Part shown: positions 17,986 to 25,627 of the stretch, in pieces
Layout of the letters: each line of letters starts with the position of its first letter
How positions within the stretch are numbered: position 1 is the stretch's first letter
Program-made: the position numbers and the translations under genes
Origin: Clostridiales bacterium
GTDB lineage: Bacteria > Bacillota > Clostridia > Christensenellales > Borkfalkiaceae
DNA: 64,000 nucleotides
NCBI GenBank assembly: GCA_015069495.1
Contig: SVIN01000005.1
Coordinates: 22,203 to 86,202, forward strand
Direction: 5' to 3'
Notes under the pieces: generated by a model
What the model was told of the DNA's origin: nothing
The model's database searches: none
What the model saw: the letters and a program-made list of their open reading frames with translations, nothing else

Positions 17986-18012
17986 TACAAAATAGTATTT
18001 ATTTGGTATAAT
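17984..18012 (+). promoter_or_regulatory. Promoter of the AraC-type regulator
   Basis: TTTACA (17984-17989), 17-base spacer, TATAAT (18007-18012). Confidence 0.75.
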
Positions 18013-18044
18013 ATTGTAAATATTTTTATTTTGGAGTACCAATC

Positions 18045-18929
18045 GTGAAGTTCATTTTAAAATCGTTTAAGACGGAATTAAATATAACAAGGCTTGCCAA
18101 TATACATTATTTTGAATTTACGCCTAACTACCACACCGTCAACGATTCGCATGGGTTTTGCGAATTGGTGTACGTAGACCAAGGCAGTATTGAAGTCACT
18201 TCCGATTGCTATACGGGGATTTTGGAACAGAACCAAATGATTATCCACGGTGCGCACCAAAACCATTCGCTGACCTGCAATGAACGCGTTGCCCCCAATA
18301 TTATTGTTATTGGCTTTGAATGCGATTCTGCAACGCTTGAAGCATTGATGTGCGCGCCGTTGACGTTAAGCGAAGAGTTGCAAAAAACGTTGGCGGAAAT
18401 CATCAAGGAAGCGCGCGCTGTGTACTTACCGCCTTACAACGTACCAAACTTGAAAAATATGAAGAAACGTAAAAATTTCACCTTTGGCTCAGATCAATTG
18501 ATTAAGGACTGCTTGCAAATTTTCCTCATCAAATGTCTACGCCTTACCTTATCGACTCCCTCACGCGAAAAACATAAACACGTATTGGCTATTCCTGCGC
18601 AAATTGAAGAAGTCAAACGATACTTGGACGAGAATTACCGCCAAAAAATCACAGTAGAAGAGCTGTGCTTTTTGTTTCATACCAACAAGACTTCTTTATC
18701 CGCCGCCTTTAAGCAAACGTTCGGCAAAACGATTATTGATTACGTAAACGCCCTGCGGGTAGAATACACGAAAACAATGCTTCGCGGGGGGAATTACACT
18801 TTGACACAAATAGCGGATGAGTTGAATTTATCGTCCGTGCATTATTTAACCGCGCTCTTTAAAAAATATACCGCCATGAGCCCGACGGAATATTTACACA
18901 CGATACAAAAAACGCTAAATTTGCCCTAA
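18045..18929 (+). CDS. AraC family transcriptional regulator
   Basis: A 294-residue regulator with an N-terminal cupin-like sensing domain (about 20-100; HGFCELVYVDQGSIEV, LEQNQMIIHGAHQNHSL) and a C-terminal AraC/XylS double helix-turn-helix (about 190-290; ITVEELCFLFHTNKTSLSAAFKQTFGKTIIDYV, shortened here to its key words, and SVHYLTALFKKYTAMSPTEY). Translation starts at a GTG at 18045 with GGAG 8 bases upstream; no ATG fits. It is divergent from the M24-ASRT-creatininase operon and the two -35 boxes overlap, so it very likely regulates that operon and itself, with the ligand sensed by the cupin. Confidence 0.9.
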   Translation: MKFILKSFKTELNITRLANIHYFEFTPNYHTVNDSHGFCELVYVDQGSIEVTSDCYTGILEQNQMIIHGAHQNHSLTCNERVAPNIIVIGFECDSATLEALMCAPLTLSEELQKTLAEIIKEARAVYLPPYNVPNLKNMKKRKNFTFGSDQLIKDCLQIFLIKCLRLTLSTPSREKHKHVLAIPAQIEEVKRYLDENYRQKITVEELCFLFHTNKTSLSAAFKQTFGKTIIDYVNALRVEYTKTMLRGGNYTLTQIADELNLSSVHYLTALFKKYTAMSPTEYLHTIQKTLNLP

Positions 18930-19072
18930 TGCGCGCAGAAAGTTCAAGTTTTCGGTGAAAAAAATCGTAAAATGTGGCAATATTTTCTTTATTTTTGAGT
19001 AGAATGGTCGAGTATAAATGAAGTTTGTCGAAAGGCGGGGGAAAATTTTACTAAAAAAGCTTGAAAAAAGCG

Positions 19073-19101
19073 TTGACATTTTTAAAAAAAGGGAATATAA
19101 T
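19073..19101 (+). promoter_or_regulatory. Consensus promoter of tRNA-Gly
   Basis: TTGACA (19073-19078), 17-base spacer, TATAAT (19096-19101): a perfect match, 20 bases before the tRNA. Confidence 0.88.
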
Positions 19102-19121
19102 AGAAAGGTAAAGTAAATATT

Positions 19122-19196
19122 GCAGGTGTCGCCTAGCGGTATGGCGGCAGCTTCCCAAGCTGTTCCCGGCGAGTTCGACTCTCGTCACCTGCTCCA
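19122..19196 (+). tRNA. tRNA-Gly (anticodon CCC)
   Basis: A complete cloverleaf with a 7-bp acceptor stem (GCAGGTG / CACCTGC), D arm, anticodon stem GCAGC / GCTGT around the loop TTCCCAA, a 5-base variable loop, a T arm with TTCGACT, discriminator T and encoded CCA at 19194-19196. It has its own promoter and a downstream hairpin. Confidence 0.95.
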
Positions 19197-19198
19197 AA

Positions 19199-19234
19199 AA
19201 TCGACAAGTTGCGTTAAGCGGCTTGTCGATTTTA
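19199..19234 (+). terminator. Terminator of tRNA-Gly
   Basis: AATCGACAAG / CTTGTCGATT stem followed by a short T run. The following 19240-19320 is made of CACTCTTCACT-type simple repeats with an inverted counterpart. Confidence 0.75.
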
Positions 19235-19357
19235 CCTATTACCTATTCACTCTTCACTCTTCACTTTTCACTTGCAATTGACTTGTCGATTTTTGAAAGT
19301 AATAAGTAATAGTGAATAGTGAAAAAGTATGGCTGGAATTTACAAAGGGAGAAAGGT

Positions 19358-19702
19358 ATGCAAGAAAGTCCGTTGATTGTAAAATCGAAAGAATTTGCTT
19401 TGCAAATCATTCGTGTTTGCAATGAGATTAAAAATACAAAAAAAGAAAGTGTACTGACAAATCAACTTATCCGTTCGGGAACAAGTGTTGGCGCAAATAT
19501 ACGCGAAGCCTTTTACGCACACGGAAAAGCAGATTTTATAGCCAAACTGCAAATCGCCTTGAAAGAATGCTCAGAAAGTGAATATTGGTTAGAGCTTTTA
19601 ATTGAAAGTAGTTATTACGATAAACACGATATTTTAGACTTGTGTATAGAAGTCAAACGGTTGTTGATTTCTTCTTTAAATACAGTAAAAAACAATAAAT
19701 AA
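19358..19702 (+). CDS. Four-helix bundle protein (23S rRNA IVS / Avd-like family), second copy
   Basis: A 114-residue paralogue of the 2295-2648 protein, with the same blocks: IRSGTSVGANIREAFYAHGKAD, FIAKLQIALKECSESEYWLELL (given in two pieces) and a C-terminal RLLISSLNTV helix. Start at 19358 with AAAGG and GGGAG upstream; an earlier GTG at 19319 is in frame but lies in simple repeats. It stands alone behind the tRNA, again without a reverse transcriptase, and a hairpin follows at 19708-19765. The family is often carried on mobile or rRNA insertions; function unknown. Confidence 0.85.
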   Translation: MQESPLIVKSKEFALQIIRVCNEIKNTKKESVLTNQLIRSGTSVGANIREAFYAHGKADFIAKLQIALKECSESEYWLELLIESSYYDKHDILDLCIEVKRLLISSLNTVKNNK

Positions 19703-19707
19703 CAACT

Positions 19708-19765
19708 AAGCACACTTCCTTTTGCCTAAATTGTAAGGTATATGGAAGTGTGTTTTGCTTTTTAT
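19708..19765 (+). terminator. Terminator-like hairpin
   Basis: GCACACTTCC / GGAAGTGTG arms around a 25-base loop, followed by TTTTGCTTTTT, after the four-helix gene. Confidence 0.6.
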
Positions 19766-19775
19766 CCCTGCCTTT

Positions 19776-19855
19776 TGTCATTCTGGAGCGAAATGCAATG
19801 TAGCGATAGAATCTCGAGACTCTATCACTTCGCTTCACTCGTTTCAGAATGACAT
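19776..19855. repeat. Element D2, large inverted repeat
   Basis: TGTCATTCTG at the left pairs with CAGAATGACA at the right; inside are GGAGCGAA and TTCGCTTCACT arms and GATAGAATCTCGAGACTCTATC. Related single-arm copies are at 15089-15113, 37643-37675 and 61716-61750. Confidence 0.75.
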
Positions 19856-19985
19856 TACCTTATCACATTTCAGAAAAAAATTGTTGAGTTTTACTCATAC
19901 TGTTAAGATTTTTCTTTCATATTCGTTTAGTTTTTCAAGGTTTTGTGTATATACAAATATATGATAAGATAAATTTGAGGTAATT

Positions 19986-20912
19986 ATGTTTATAGCAAAT
20001 GATAAAAATGGCAAACGAATATCAATAGAAAATGCAATAATAGGAGAGGGTTACTTCTGCCCTACTTGCGGAGAACCTCTCGTAATTAAAGCAAAAAACT
20101 CTCTTGCGGTTAAACCCTATTTTTCTCATAGAAAAGGAACACTTTGTACCGATAACTGGAAATATGATATGAGTGAGTGGCATAGAGCGTGGCAAGAAAA
20201 ATTCCCTGAACACTGCCGCGAAATCGTCCTTGAAAACAATGGAATTAAACATAGAGCTGATATTTTAATTAACAATACTGTTATAGAATTTCAACATAGC
20301 CCTATCACAAACGAAGAAATCCTTGAAAGAAATAAATTTTATCTTTCTTGCGGATACCCCGTTGTTTGGGTTTTTGATGCAAATTCACCATCATATAAAA
20401 TCAAAAACAAAAATAACAACAATGATTCCGTCGACCCGATGAAATGTAAAGAAGATGACTTATGTTGGAATAGAGCAAAGTCGCAATTTAAGCCTATCTT
20501 TCAAAAAGGTGTTACTGTATATATACAATACAAAACAACAGTGTCTACACAACAAAAAGAGTATAATGGAAAAGAATTTGATATTTTATTATTTCTCAAA
20601 GCACTTACACCAAAAGATTTTAAGTTTCTTCCATTAAAGTGTTATATTTTACAAGAAAATTTTCTTCAACAATATGGCGTTAATACTGGTTGGAAGTCGA
20701 TACAAGAAATAATTAATCAAACTTATCCACCCAAAATACAACCTCAAAAGGTAGCTATTCAACCCTCTACCTATCGTAAGACTTCACCCAATCTTATCGA
20801 AATTCAAGCAGCACTACAACAGTTTTCGAAAAGCGGGTTACAACGTTATCCCGTCAATACTTCCAAGAAAACTAAAAAAGTGAATTACCACCGTAAACCT
20901 AGACACCTTTGA
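19986..20912 (+). CDS. CoiA-like competence protein
   Basis: A 308-residue protein. The N-terminal part has a CPTCGEPL zinc-knuckle-like motif; the centre has the CoiA nuclease-like core KHRADILI, VIEFQHSPI, LERNKFY and YPVVWVFD at about 95-140, which fits the PD-(D/E)XK fold of the CoiA family. CoiA promotes recombination of incoming DNA during natural transformation. Base composition is clearly more AT-rich than neighbouring housekeeping genes, which suggests transfer. No other com gene is adjacent. Start at 19986 with TTGAGGT upstream. Confidence 0.8.
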   Translation: MFIANDKNGKRISIENAIIGEGYFCPTCGEPLVIKAKNSLAVKPYFSHRKGTLCTDNWKYDMSEWHRAWQEKFPEHCREIVLENNGIKHRADILINNTVIEFQHSPITNEEILERNKFYLSCGYPVVWVFDANSPSYKIKNKNNNNDSVDPMKCKEDDLCWNRAKSQFKPIFQKGVTVYIQYKTTVSTQQKEYNGKEFDILLFLKALTPKDFKFLPLKCYILQENFLQQYGVNTGWKSIQEIINQTYPPKIQPQKVAIQPSTYRKTSPNLIEIQAALQQFSKSGLQRYPVNTSKKTKKVNYHRKPRHL

Positions 20913-20931
20913 GTGTAATATCAACTAAAGC

Positions 20932-20957
20932 AAAAAACGCCCTTTGGGGCGTTTTTT
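20932..20957. terminator. Bidirectional terminator
   Basis: AAAAAACGCCC / GGGCGTTTTTT between convergent genes ending at 20912 and 20990. Confidence 0.88.
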
Positions 20958-20989
20958 ACTTTACTTGTTCGATTTTACAAAATGAAATT

Positions 20990-21559
20990 TTACTCTTCCG
21001 ACTCTTCCGCTTCGTTTACATTCTTTTTATCCAAACGGAAATACCCGACGATAACCGAGGTAAAACTGAACGTGTCGCAACAGATTGCGCCGATAGAACC
21101 CGAGGAAAGAATATTGTAAACTAACCACAAAGGAAAATTGAAAAAACCAATCAATCGGCTAGCGTTGGCTTCTTTGTAACGGAATCCAAAGGTTGTCAAG
21201 GACATTCCGACTACGGGTAAAATCTCCAACACCGCATTGCCCGCGGTGAATTCTTTACCAAACAAGGTAAAATTCAACACGTACGAAGCAAGATAGACAG
21301 CAATAAACCCTGCCATCCAAAGCAGGTGGTCTGTGTGGAGTTTATCCTTATACAAGAACAAAATCGAACGGATAATCCCCACAGCGTTCAACATAGCCCC
21401 CACGTACGCGCCGAGCAGGAAAAAATTCACGGTAAACAACGCGGACGCAATCAACTGCCACACAAGGATAGCCCGTTGCGTTTTCTGTTGATAGGATAGG
21501 ATGTTAAATACCATGGCAAAAACACCAATGATTTGGACAAACGTTTCGTAAGGAGTCAT
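20990..21559 (-). CDS. YgjV-like inner membrane protein (second of a pair)
   Basis: A 189-residue protein with about six hydrophobic segments and the YgjV family pattern QIIGVFAMVFNILSYQQKTQ at the N-terminus, then FTVNFFLLGAYVGAMLNAVG and LPVVGMSLTTFGFRYK. The family is conserved but of unknown function. It lies 18 bases after the stop of its paralogue at 21578-22120, to which it is similar over the full length. Its C-terminus carries an acidic tail (EAEESEE) that the paralogue lacks. Confidence 0.82.
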   Translation of the reverse strand: MTPYETFVQIIGVFAMVFNILSYQQKTQRAILVWQLIASALFTVNFFLLGAYVGAMLNAVGIIRSILFLYKDKLHTDHLLWMAGFIAVYLASYVLNFTLFGKEFTAGNAVLEILPVVGMSLTTFGFRYKEANASRLIGFFNFPLWLVYNILSSGSIGAICCDTFSFTSVIVGYFRLDKKNVNEAEESEE

Positions 21560-21577
21560 CTTTATACTTCCAAGAGG

Positions 21578-22120
21578 TTATTTGTTAAGAGTTTGCTTTC
21601 TGTCAAAACGGAACAATCCAACAAGGATAGAAACCAGACAGAACGCTGCGCAGAGAATCGCACCCATGGATTGTGCTACGATATTGTAAATGAGCCACGA
21701 GGGCGCACTGATAAGCCCAAGCAAGCGCGTGCTTTTCGCTGTTTTTGAACGAAAGGCAAGGGTGGTTGCGGTCATACCGACAACGGGTAAAATTTCCACC
21801 AAGGCGTTGAGCAGGTTGAATTCTGTTCCAAACGCGGTAAACGTTAAAACGTAGGATACGAGATATACGGCAATAAAACCAATTAACCAAATCGGGTGAT
21901 CAGTGCGAAGCTGTTCTTTATACAAAAAAACAATCGCGCGGATGATGCCCACCGCATTTAACAAAGCCCCCGTGTACGCGCCAAGCAGAAAAAAGTTGAC
22001 GGTAAACAGAGTCGTCCCCAACAACTGCCACATGATGATATAACGCTGCTTTTTTTGTTGGTAGGACAAAATGTTAAACGCCATAGCGATAATGCCGATG
22101 ATTTGCGCTATGATTTCCAT
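21578..22120 (-). CDS. YgjV-like inner membrane protein (first of a pair)
   Basis: A 180-residue paralogue of the 20990-21559 protein, with QIIGIIAMAFNILSYQQKKQ, FTVNFFLLGAYTGALLNAVG and LPVVGMTATTLAFRSK. The start is uncertain: the ATG at 22120 aligns with the paralogue's start, and another ATG at 22153 is in frame; neither has a good ribosome-binding site. The two genes form a tandem duplication in one operon. Function unknown; the family may be a small transporter or channel (inference). Confidence 0.78.
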   Translation of the reverse strand: MEIIAQIIGIIAMAFNILSYQQKKQRYIIMWQLLGTTLFTVNFFLLGAYTGALLNAVGIIRAIVFLYKEQLRTDHPIWLIGFIAVYLVSYVLTFTAFGTEFNLLNALVEILPVVGMTATTLAFRSKTAKSTRLLGLISAPSWLIYNIVAQSMGAILCAAFCLVSILVGLFRFDRKQTLNK

Positions 22121-22264
22121 TGTAGGAATGTTTTTTGCCAGTAAAATATTCATGTAGAATAGTGTAACACAAACCCGCAAAAAAATCAAGGATTTTCCAG
22201 TGCGCACGATAAAAACGCGGGGGATTTTTACCGACGGATATAACGACGCATATGCTCTTCCATG

Positions 22265-22296
22265 AAAAAATGCGCCCTCGCAAGGACGCATTTTTT
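22265..22296 (-). terminator. Terminator of the Fur-family gene
   Basis: AAAAAATGCG / CGCATTTTTT hairpin, two bases beyond the stop at 22298. Confidence 0.85.
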
Positions 22297-22297
22297 A

Positions 22298-22690
22298 TCA
22301 GGATTTCATTTCACTTTCCGTACAGTTTTTACAAGTTCCGAAAAACTCGACACTGTATCCGCTGACCGAAAAACCGTTTTCCGTAGTCACGCTAAGTCCC
22401 TCTAACGGGATACCTGTTGCCACTACGTCTGCAACTCTGCCACACTTTGCACAGTGCGCGTGATAATGCGGCATTACGTTGTAATCATACCGCACTTCGT
22501 TTCCGGCGGTGCGCAGTTCTAAGGCTTTTCCGCCCCCTGCAAAACCTCCCAAAACCCGAAACACTGTTGCACGTGAAACGGTGGGATACTGGTTATGTAC
22601 GTATCCATACACTTCCGTCGCCGTTGGATGATCCAACGTCTTCAAAGCATCATAAATGATTTGCTTTTGCTTCGTTTGTCTTTCCTGCAT
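22298..22690 (-). CDS. Fur/PerR family metal- or peroxide-sensing repressor
   Basis: A 130-residue Fur-superfamily regulator. The N-terminal winged helix includes RQTKQKQIIYDALKTLDHPTA and VSRATVFRVLG; the C-terminal metal site includes PHYHAHCAKCGRV, and CKNC forms the second half of the structural zinc site. The PHYH.HC.KC pattern favours PerR. Start at 22690 with a perfect AGGAGG. Upstream is a consensus promoter whose -10 is overlapped by a perfect inverted repeat, consistent with autoregulation. The rubrerythrin gene at 27006 is a plausible regulon member, but no matching box was recognised there. Confidence 0.88.
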   Translation of the reverse strand: MQERQTKQKQIIYDALKTLDHPTATEVYGYVHNQYPTVSRATVFRVLGGFAGGGKALELRTAGNEVRYDYNVMPHYHAHCAKCGRVADVVATGIPLEGLSVTTENGFSVSGYSVEFFGTCKNCTESEMKS

Positions 22691-22717
22691 ACCCATCGCC
22701 TCCTTTATTGAGATTGA

Positions 22718-22733
22718 ATACTGATTACAGTAT
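22718..22733. promoter_or_regulatory. Operator-like palindrome at the Fur/PerR promoter
   Basis: ATACTGATTACAGTAT is a perfect 6-4-6 inverted repeat overlapping the -10 box. Confidence 0.6.
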
Positions 22734-22757
22734 AACATATATTTTTCTTTTCGTCAA
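22729..22757 (-). promoter_or_regulatory. Promoter of the Fur/PerR gene
   Basis: Minus-strand TTGACG (22752-22757), 17-base spacer, TATACT (22729-22734). Confidence 0.75.
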
Positions 22758-22826
22758 GAGTTTTTGTAAAAATTTTTACACGCCCGCGAAATTTTCTTTT
22801 CACGAGCGTGCATTTTACCTAATATT

Positions 22827-24686
22827 TTACTGTACGTTTTGTGCGTTGATGATGGCGATTTCTTCCCCCGTTTCCGCATCAAGGTATACGAAATATTTCA
22901 TATCGTTGTACGAACAGAGGAACTCATACGCGGCGCGTTCCCCGCGGAGGGTACGGACAACCGCCAAACGACTGGCGTCCACGTTCAGCTTTTTACTCAG
23001 CTTTTCATGGGCAGTTTCAAGGTTCATTTTCACGTTCAACTCATACCTGCCCCTATGGTTTTGTAAAAATTTACTTGCATCCATGCCCGTCACCACCCCG
23101 CGCGAACGGCAGACTTTTACCTTGATTTCATCGGGATAATATACCACGTCCTCATCCTCGTAGACAAAGGTAAACTCGGTTGTAGTGCCCATATTACGGA
23201 ACCGCACTACTTCCATATCGTCATAGCCAAGACTTTCTAAAAATTCCTCAGCGATGTCTTCCGCGCGGTCAACGTCGAATTTTTCCTCACTGCATTCTTC
23301 ATAGTAATCAAATCCAATCAACGCGCCGTCGGCTTGACGGATTTCCGCAAAGAGCATCGTACCCTTTTCATCATAGCCTTGCACGTTGTAGGCGGAATAT
23401 GCGTGTGTGGATGTTTCCCCTACGCATTGAAAATCCTGAATTTTATACTTGGAAAAATACTCCTTACAGCGTTCTACGGCCTGCGCGCCATCGATATGCC
23501 CTTCTGTTTTTTCAACGCGCGGAGAGGGAATCTGACGCCCTTCCATCGCGGCGCGGTTTTCCTCCAAAGTTATATTTTCCAACCGGCCAAGGCAATCTTT
23601 CATCATGCAATCCTTGCCTTTCATATACGCGCTCAAATCCTTGTCCGTCATCGCTTGTACAAGTTTATCCAACTCCTGACGAATGGCATGGTTGGCTTCG
23701 TACAAACTTTCCAAGGTCTGCATATCTTTCTCGTTGAGCGCAATACCGTTACGCAATTTCGCCAGCATGCGTTCACACTCCATGGCGGTACGGTTGATAA
23801 ATTCAGTCGTGTTTTTATCCTCGTTTAAGTCGATGGGAAGTTTTTCCAAATCCGCTTCCGCCACCCGCGCCTGCACCAAAATATCCGTCAAAATACGCTG
23901 TTGCTGAACAGGTGATGCAGAGATTCGAATGCGGTCCAAATCATCGTCAACGTGCTCCATAATCCCCGTCAACTCGTACATGGTACCCTTGTTTGCACTC
24001 ATCACGCCTTGTTTTGTGGTACTCATTTCCACCGCCCCAACGGTCACAGTCGTCGCAAGCGCAAGGGTCGTCACCCCCAAAGCAACCACCGCGGCAATCC
24101 AACCGCCATACCCTTTTTCGCGACTTTCACGTTGAGTTTTTCTGCGGGATTTTTCCGCTTTTTTCTTGGACTGCGCCTGCCGTTTGTTTGCCTTGGCATG
24201 CGCGCGTTCGCGAATGAGTTTTTCCCGTTCCGCCGCATGTTTTTCCGCGCGGGCTTTCCTATCCGCAGCGCGTTTTTCAATCATGGCTTGGTGCTCGGCA
24301 AGCTGTTTTTCAATGGAAGCTTTACGGTCTGCCATGCGTTTTTTGCGGGCGGCAATTTTTTCCGCGCGCTTCTTGGCGCGTTCTTCCTTACGTTTGGCTT
24401 CCGCTTCTTTTTTCTGTAAAGCTTTTTCCACCCGTTTTTTCGCCGCCTCGCTTTCCTTTTCGGCGCGGGCACTGTTCACCTGCGCGTTCATTTTTTTCGC
24501 GTTGACCGTTTCGTTGGCTGTGGAATCCCCCAATGCCGAATCCCCTTTTGCGCTGACGGTTTTTGTTGTAGCCGTTTTCCTTTGCGTACCGTTTTCACGG
24601 GATTTTTTCACTTCTTTTTCAATCTTTTCCACCTTTTCCGCGCCTGAGGACACGTTAGTAGCAATTTCAGTTTCTTTCTTTTTCAT
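22827..24686 (-). CDS. ypeB: Germination protein YpeB with long charged N-terminal extension
   Basis: A 619-residue protein. The C-terminal 400 residues match YpeB, the inner-membrane partner that stabilises and places the germination lytic enzyme SleB in spores, with PepSY-like repeats ending in RLAVVRTLRGERAAYEFLC and YLDAETGEEIAIIN. One membrane segment is at about 193-220 (GGWIAAVVALGVTTLALATT). The first 190 residues are an extension made of Lys, Glu, Arg and Ala repeats (KKEAEAKRKEERAKKRAEK), predicted coiled coil or disordered and cytoplasmic; usual YpeB has only a few residues there. It follows sleB on the same strand. GGGAGA precedes the ATG. Confidence 0.88.
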   Translation of the reverse strand: MKKKETEIATNVSSGAEKVEKIEKEVKKSRENGTQRKTATTKTVSAKGDSALGDSTANETVNAKKMNAQVNSARAEKESEAAKKRVEKALQKKEAEAKRKEERAKKRAEKIAARKKRMADRKASIEKQLAEHQAMIEKRAADRKARAEKHAAEREKLIRERAHAKANKRQAQSKKKAEKSRRKTQRESREKGYGGWIAAVVALGVTTLALATTVTVGAVEMSTTKQGVMSANKGTMYELTGIMEHVDDDLDRIRISASPVQQQRILTDILVQARVAEADLEKLPIDLNEDKNTTEFINRTAMECERMLAKLRNGIALNEKDMQTLESLYEANHAIRQELDKLVQAMTDKDLSAYMKGKDCMMKDCLGRLENITLEENRAAMEGRQIPSPRVEKTEGHIDGAQAVERCKEYFSKYKIQDFQCVGETSTHAYSAYNVQGYDEKGTMLFAEIRQADGALIGFDYYEECSEEKFDVDRAEDIAEEFLESLGYDDMEVVRFRNMGTTTEFTFVYEDEDVVYYPDEIKVKVCRSRGVVTGMDASKFLQNHRGRYELNVKMNLETAHEKLSKKLNVDASRLAVVRTLRGERAAYEFLCSYNDMKYFVYLDAETGEEIAIINAQNVQ

Positions 24687-24874
24687 ATATTCTCCCTTAT
24701 TCTTTACAAAAAGTTATACTCTGTTAAATGGTTCGAATGCTCCCATTAGAGAGGGCGCGCAGATACAAGCAAGACAAGGAGCGTGCGGATTTCCCGACGG
24801 GAGTGTACATAGACGTACATGACCGAGGGAAAACGCAAACGCGACGAAGTATTGCGCCGTATATCCGCGCCCCT
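24687..24874. other. Intergenic spacer between sleB and ypeB
   Basis: A 188-base spacer within the sleB-ypeB unit. It is GC-rich, with GTGTACATAGACGTACAT (a small inverted repeat) and TTTCCCGACGGGA. No ORF with a ribosome-binding site was found. It looks like a degenerate dispersed repeat, but no second copy was found in the window. Confidence 0.4.
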
Positions 24875-25621
24875 TTATACAGCAAAGACGTGCTTGCCAA
24901 TCACCGTCACAGTCTGCCTCTCAAAAATCCATGCACTCGTCGCTACGGCAGGGTTGTAATAGTAGATTGCCCCGCCAGTGGGATCCCAACCATTGATTGC
25001 ATCCCGCGCCGCTTTCATCGCCGTTTCGTTCGGAGTCAAGTTGATCTGTCCGTCATCCACCGCAGTGAATGCTCCTTTTTGATACACAACCCCTGATACA
25101 GTGTTGGGGAAAGCGTGGTTACGAACTCGGTTCATAATCACCGCGCCAATCGCCACCTGCCCCACGTAAGGTTCTCCGCGCCCTTCCGCGTAAATCGTCT
25201 TCGCAAGCAGATACACGTCCGAACTCGACACCCCCGATACTTGACCGCCATTGGAATTCGACTGTTCCAGTAAAGCTTGGTAAGAACTGGTCATTCCCAA
25301 GGCTTTATAGGTGGATTTTCCCACCACACCGTCTGCAGTCAAGCCGTTCTTCTTTTGAAAGGCAATCACAGCCTTTTTCGTCCCCTCTCCAAACACACCG
25401 TCCACGCTACCGCTGTAATATCCCCACAGCTTCAAACGGCGTTGCACTTCTTTGACTTCACCGCCCTTTGCGCCTGAGCGGAGTACCGCAACCTGTGCAA
25501 TTTCTTCCACTTGCGCGGTTTCGTGCGCTGTTGCGATTTTTACAATTCCTACCCCTGCAACGGGTAAAAGCATCGCGCCCGCCAAAACGGCAGCCGCCCA
25601 TTTTTTTACGGATTTTTTCAT
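24875..25621 (-). CDS. sleB: Spore cortex-lytic enzyme SleB
   Basis: A 248-residue secreted hydrolase that cleaves the muramic-delta-lactam cortex during germination. It has a signal peptide (about 1-33), a peptidoglycan-binding domain at about 48-110 (LRSGAKGGEVKEVQRRLKLWGYY, VDGVFGEGTKKAVIAFQKKNGL, shown in pieces by their family words) and a catalytic Hydrolase_2 domain with LLAKTIYAEGRGEPYVGQVA (catalytic Glu) and IMNRVRN. Start at 25621 with AGGAGG. It lies between spoIIR and ypeB, the usual sleB-ypeB order. Confidence 0.95.
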   Translation of the reverse strand: MKKSVKKWAAAVLAGAMLLPVAGVGIVKIATAHETAQVEEIAQVAVLRSGAKGGEVKEVQRRLKLWGYYSGSVDGVFGEGTKKAVIAFQKKNGLTADGVVGKSTYKALGMTSSYQALLEQSNSNGGQVSGVSSSDVYLLAKTIYAEGRGEPYVGQVAIGAVIMNRVRNHAFPNTVSGVVYQKGAFTAVDDGQINLTPNETAMKAARDAINGWDPTGGAIYYYNPAVATSAWIFERQTVTVIGKHVFAV

Positions 25622-25627
25622 TCCCTT

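Noticed and set aside
2295..19702. Diversity-generating retroelement based on Avd-like proteins
   Set aside because: No reverse transcriptase, template repeat or variable repeat in the window.
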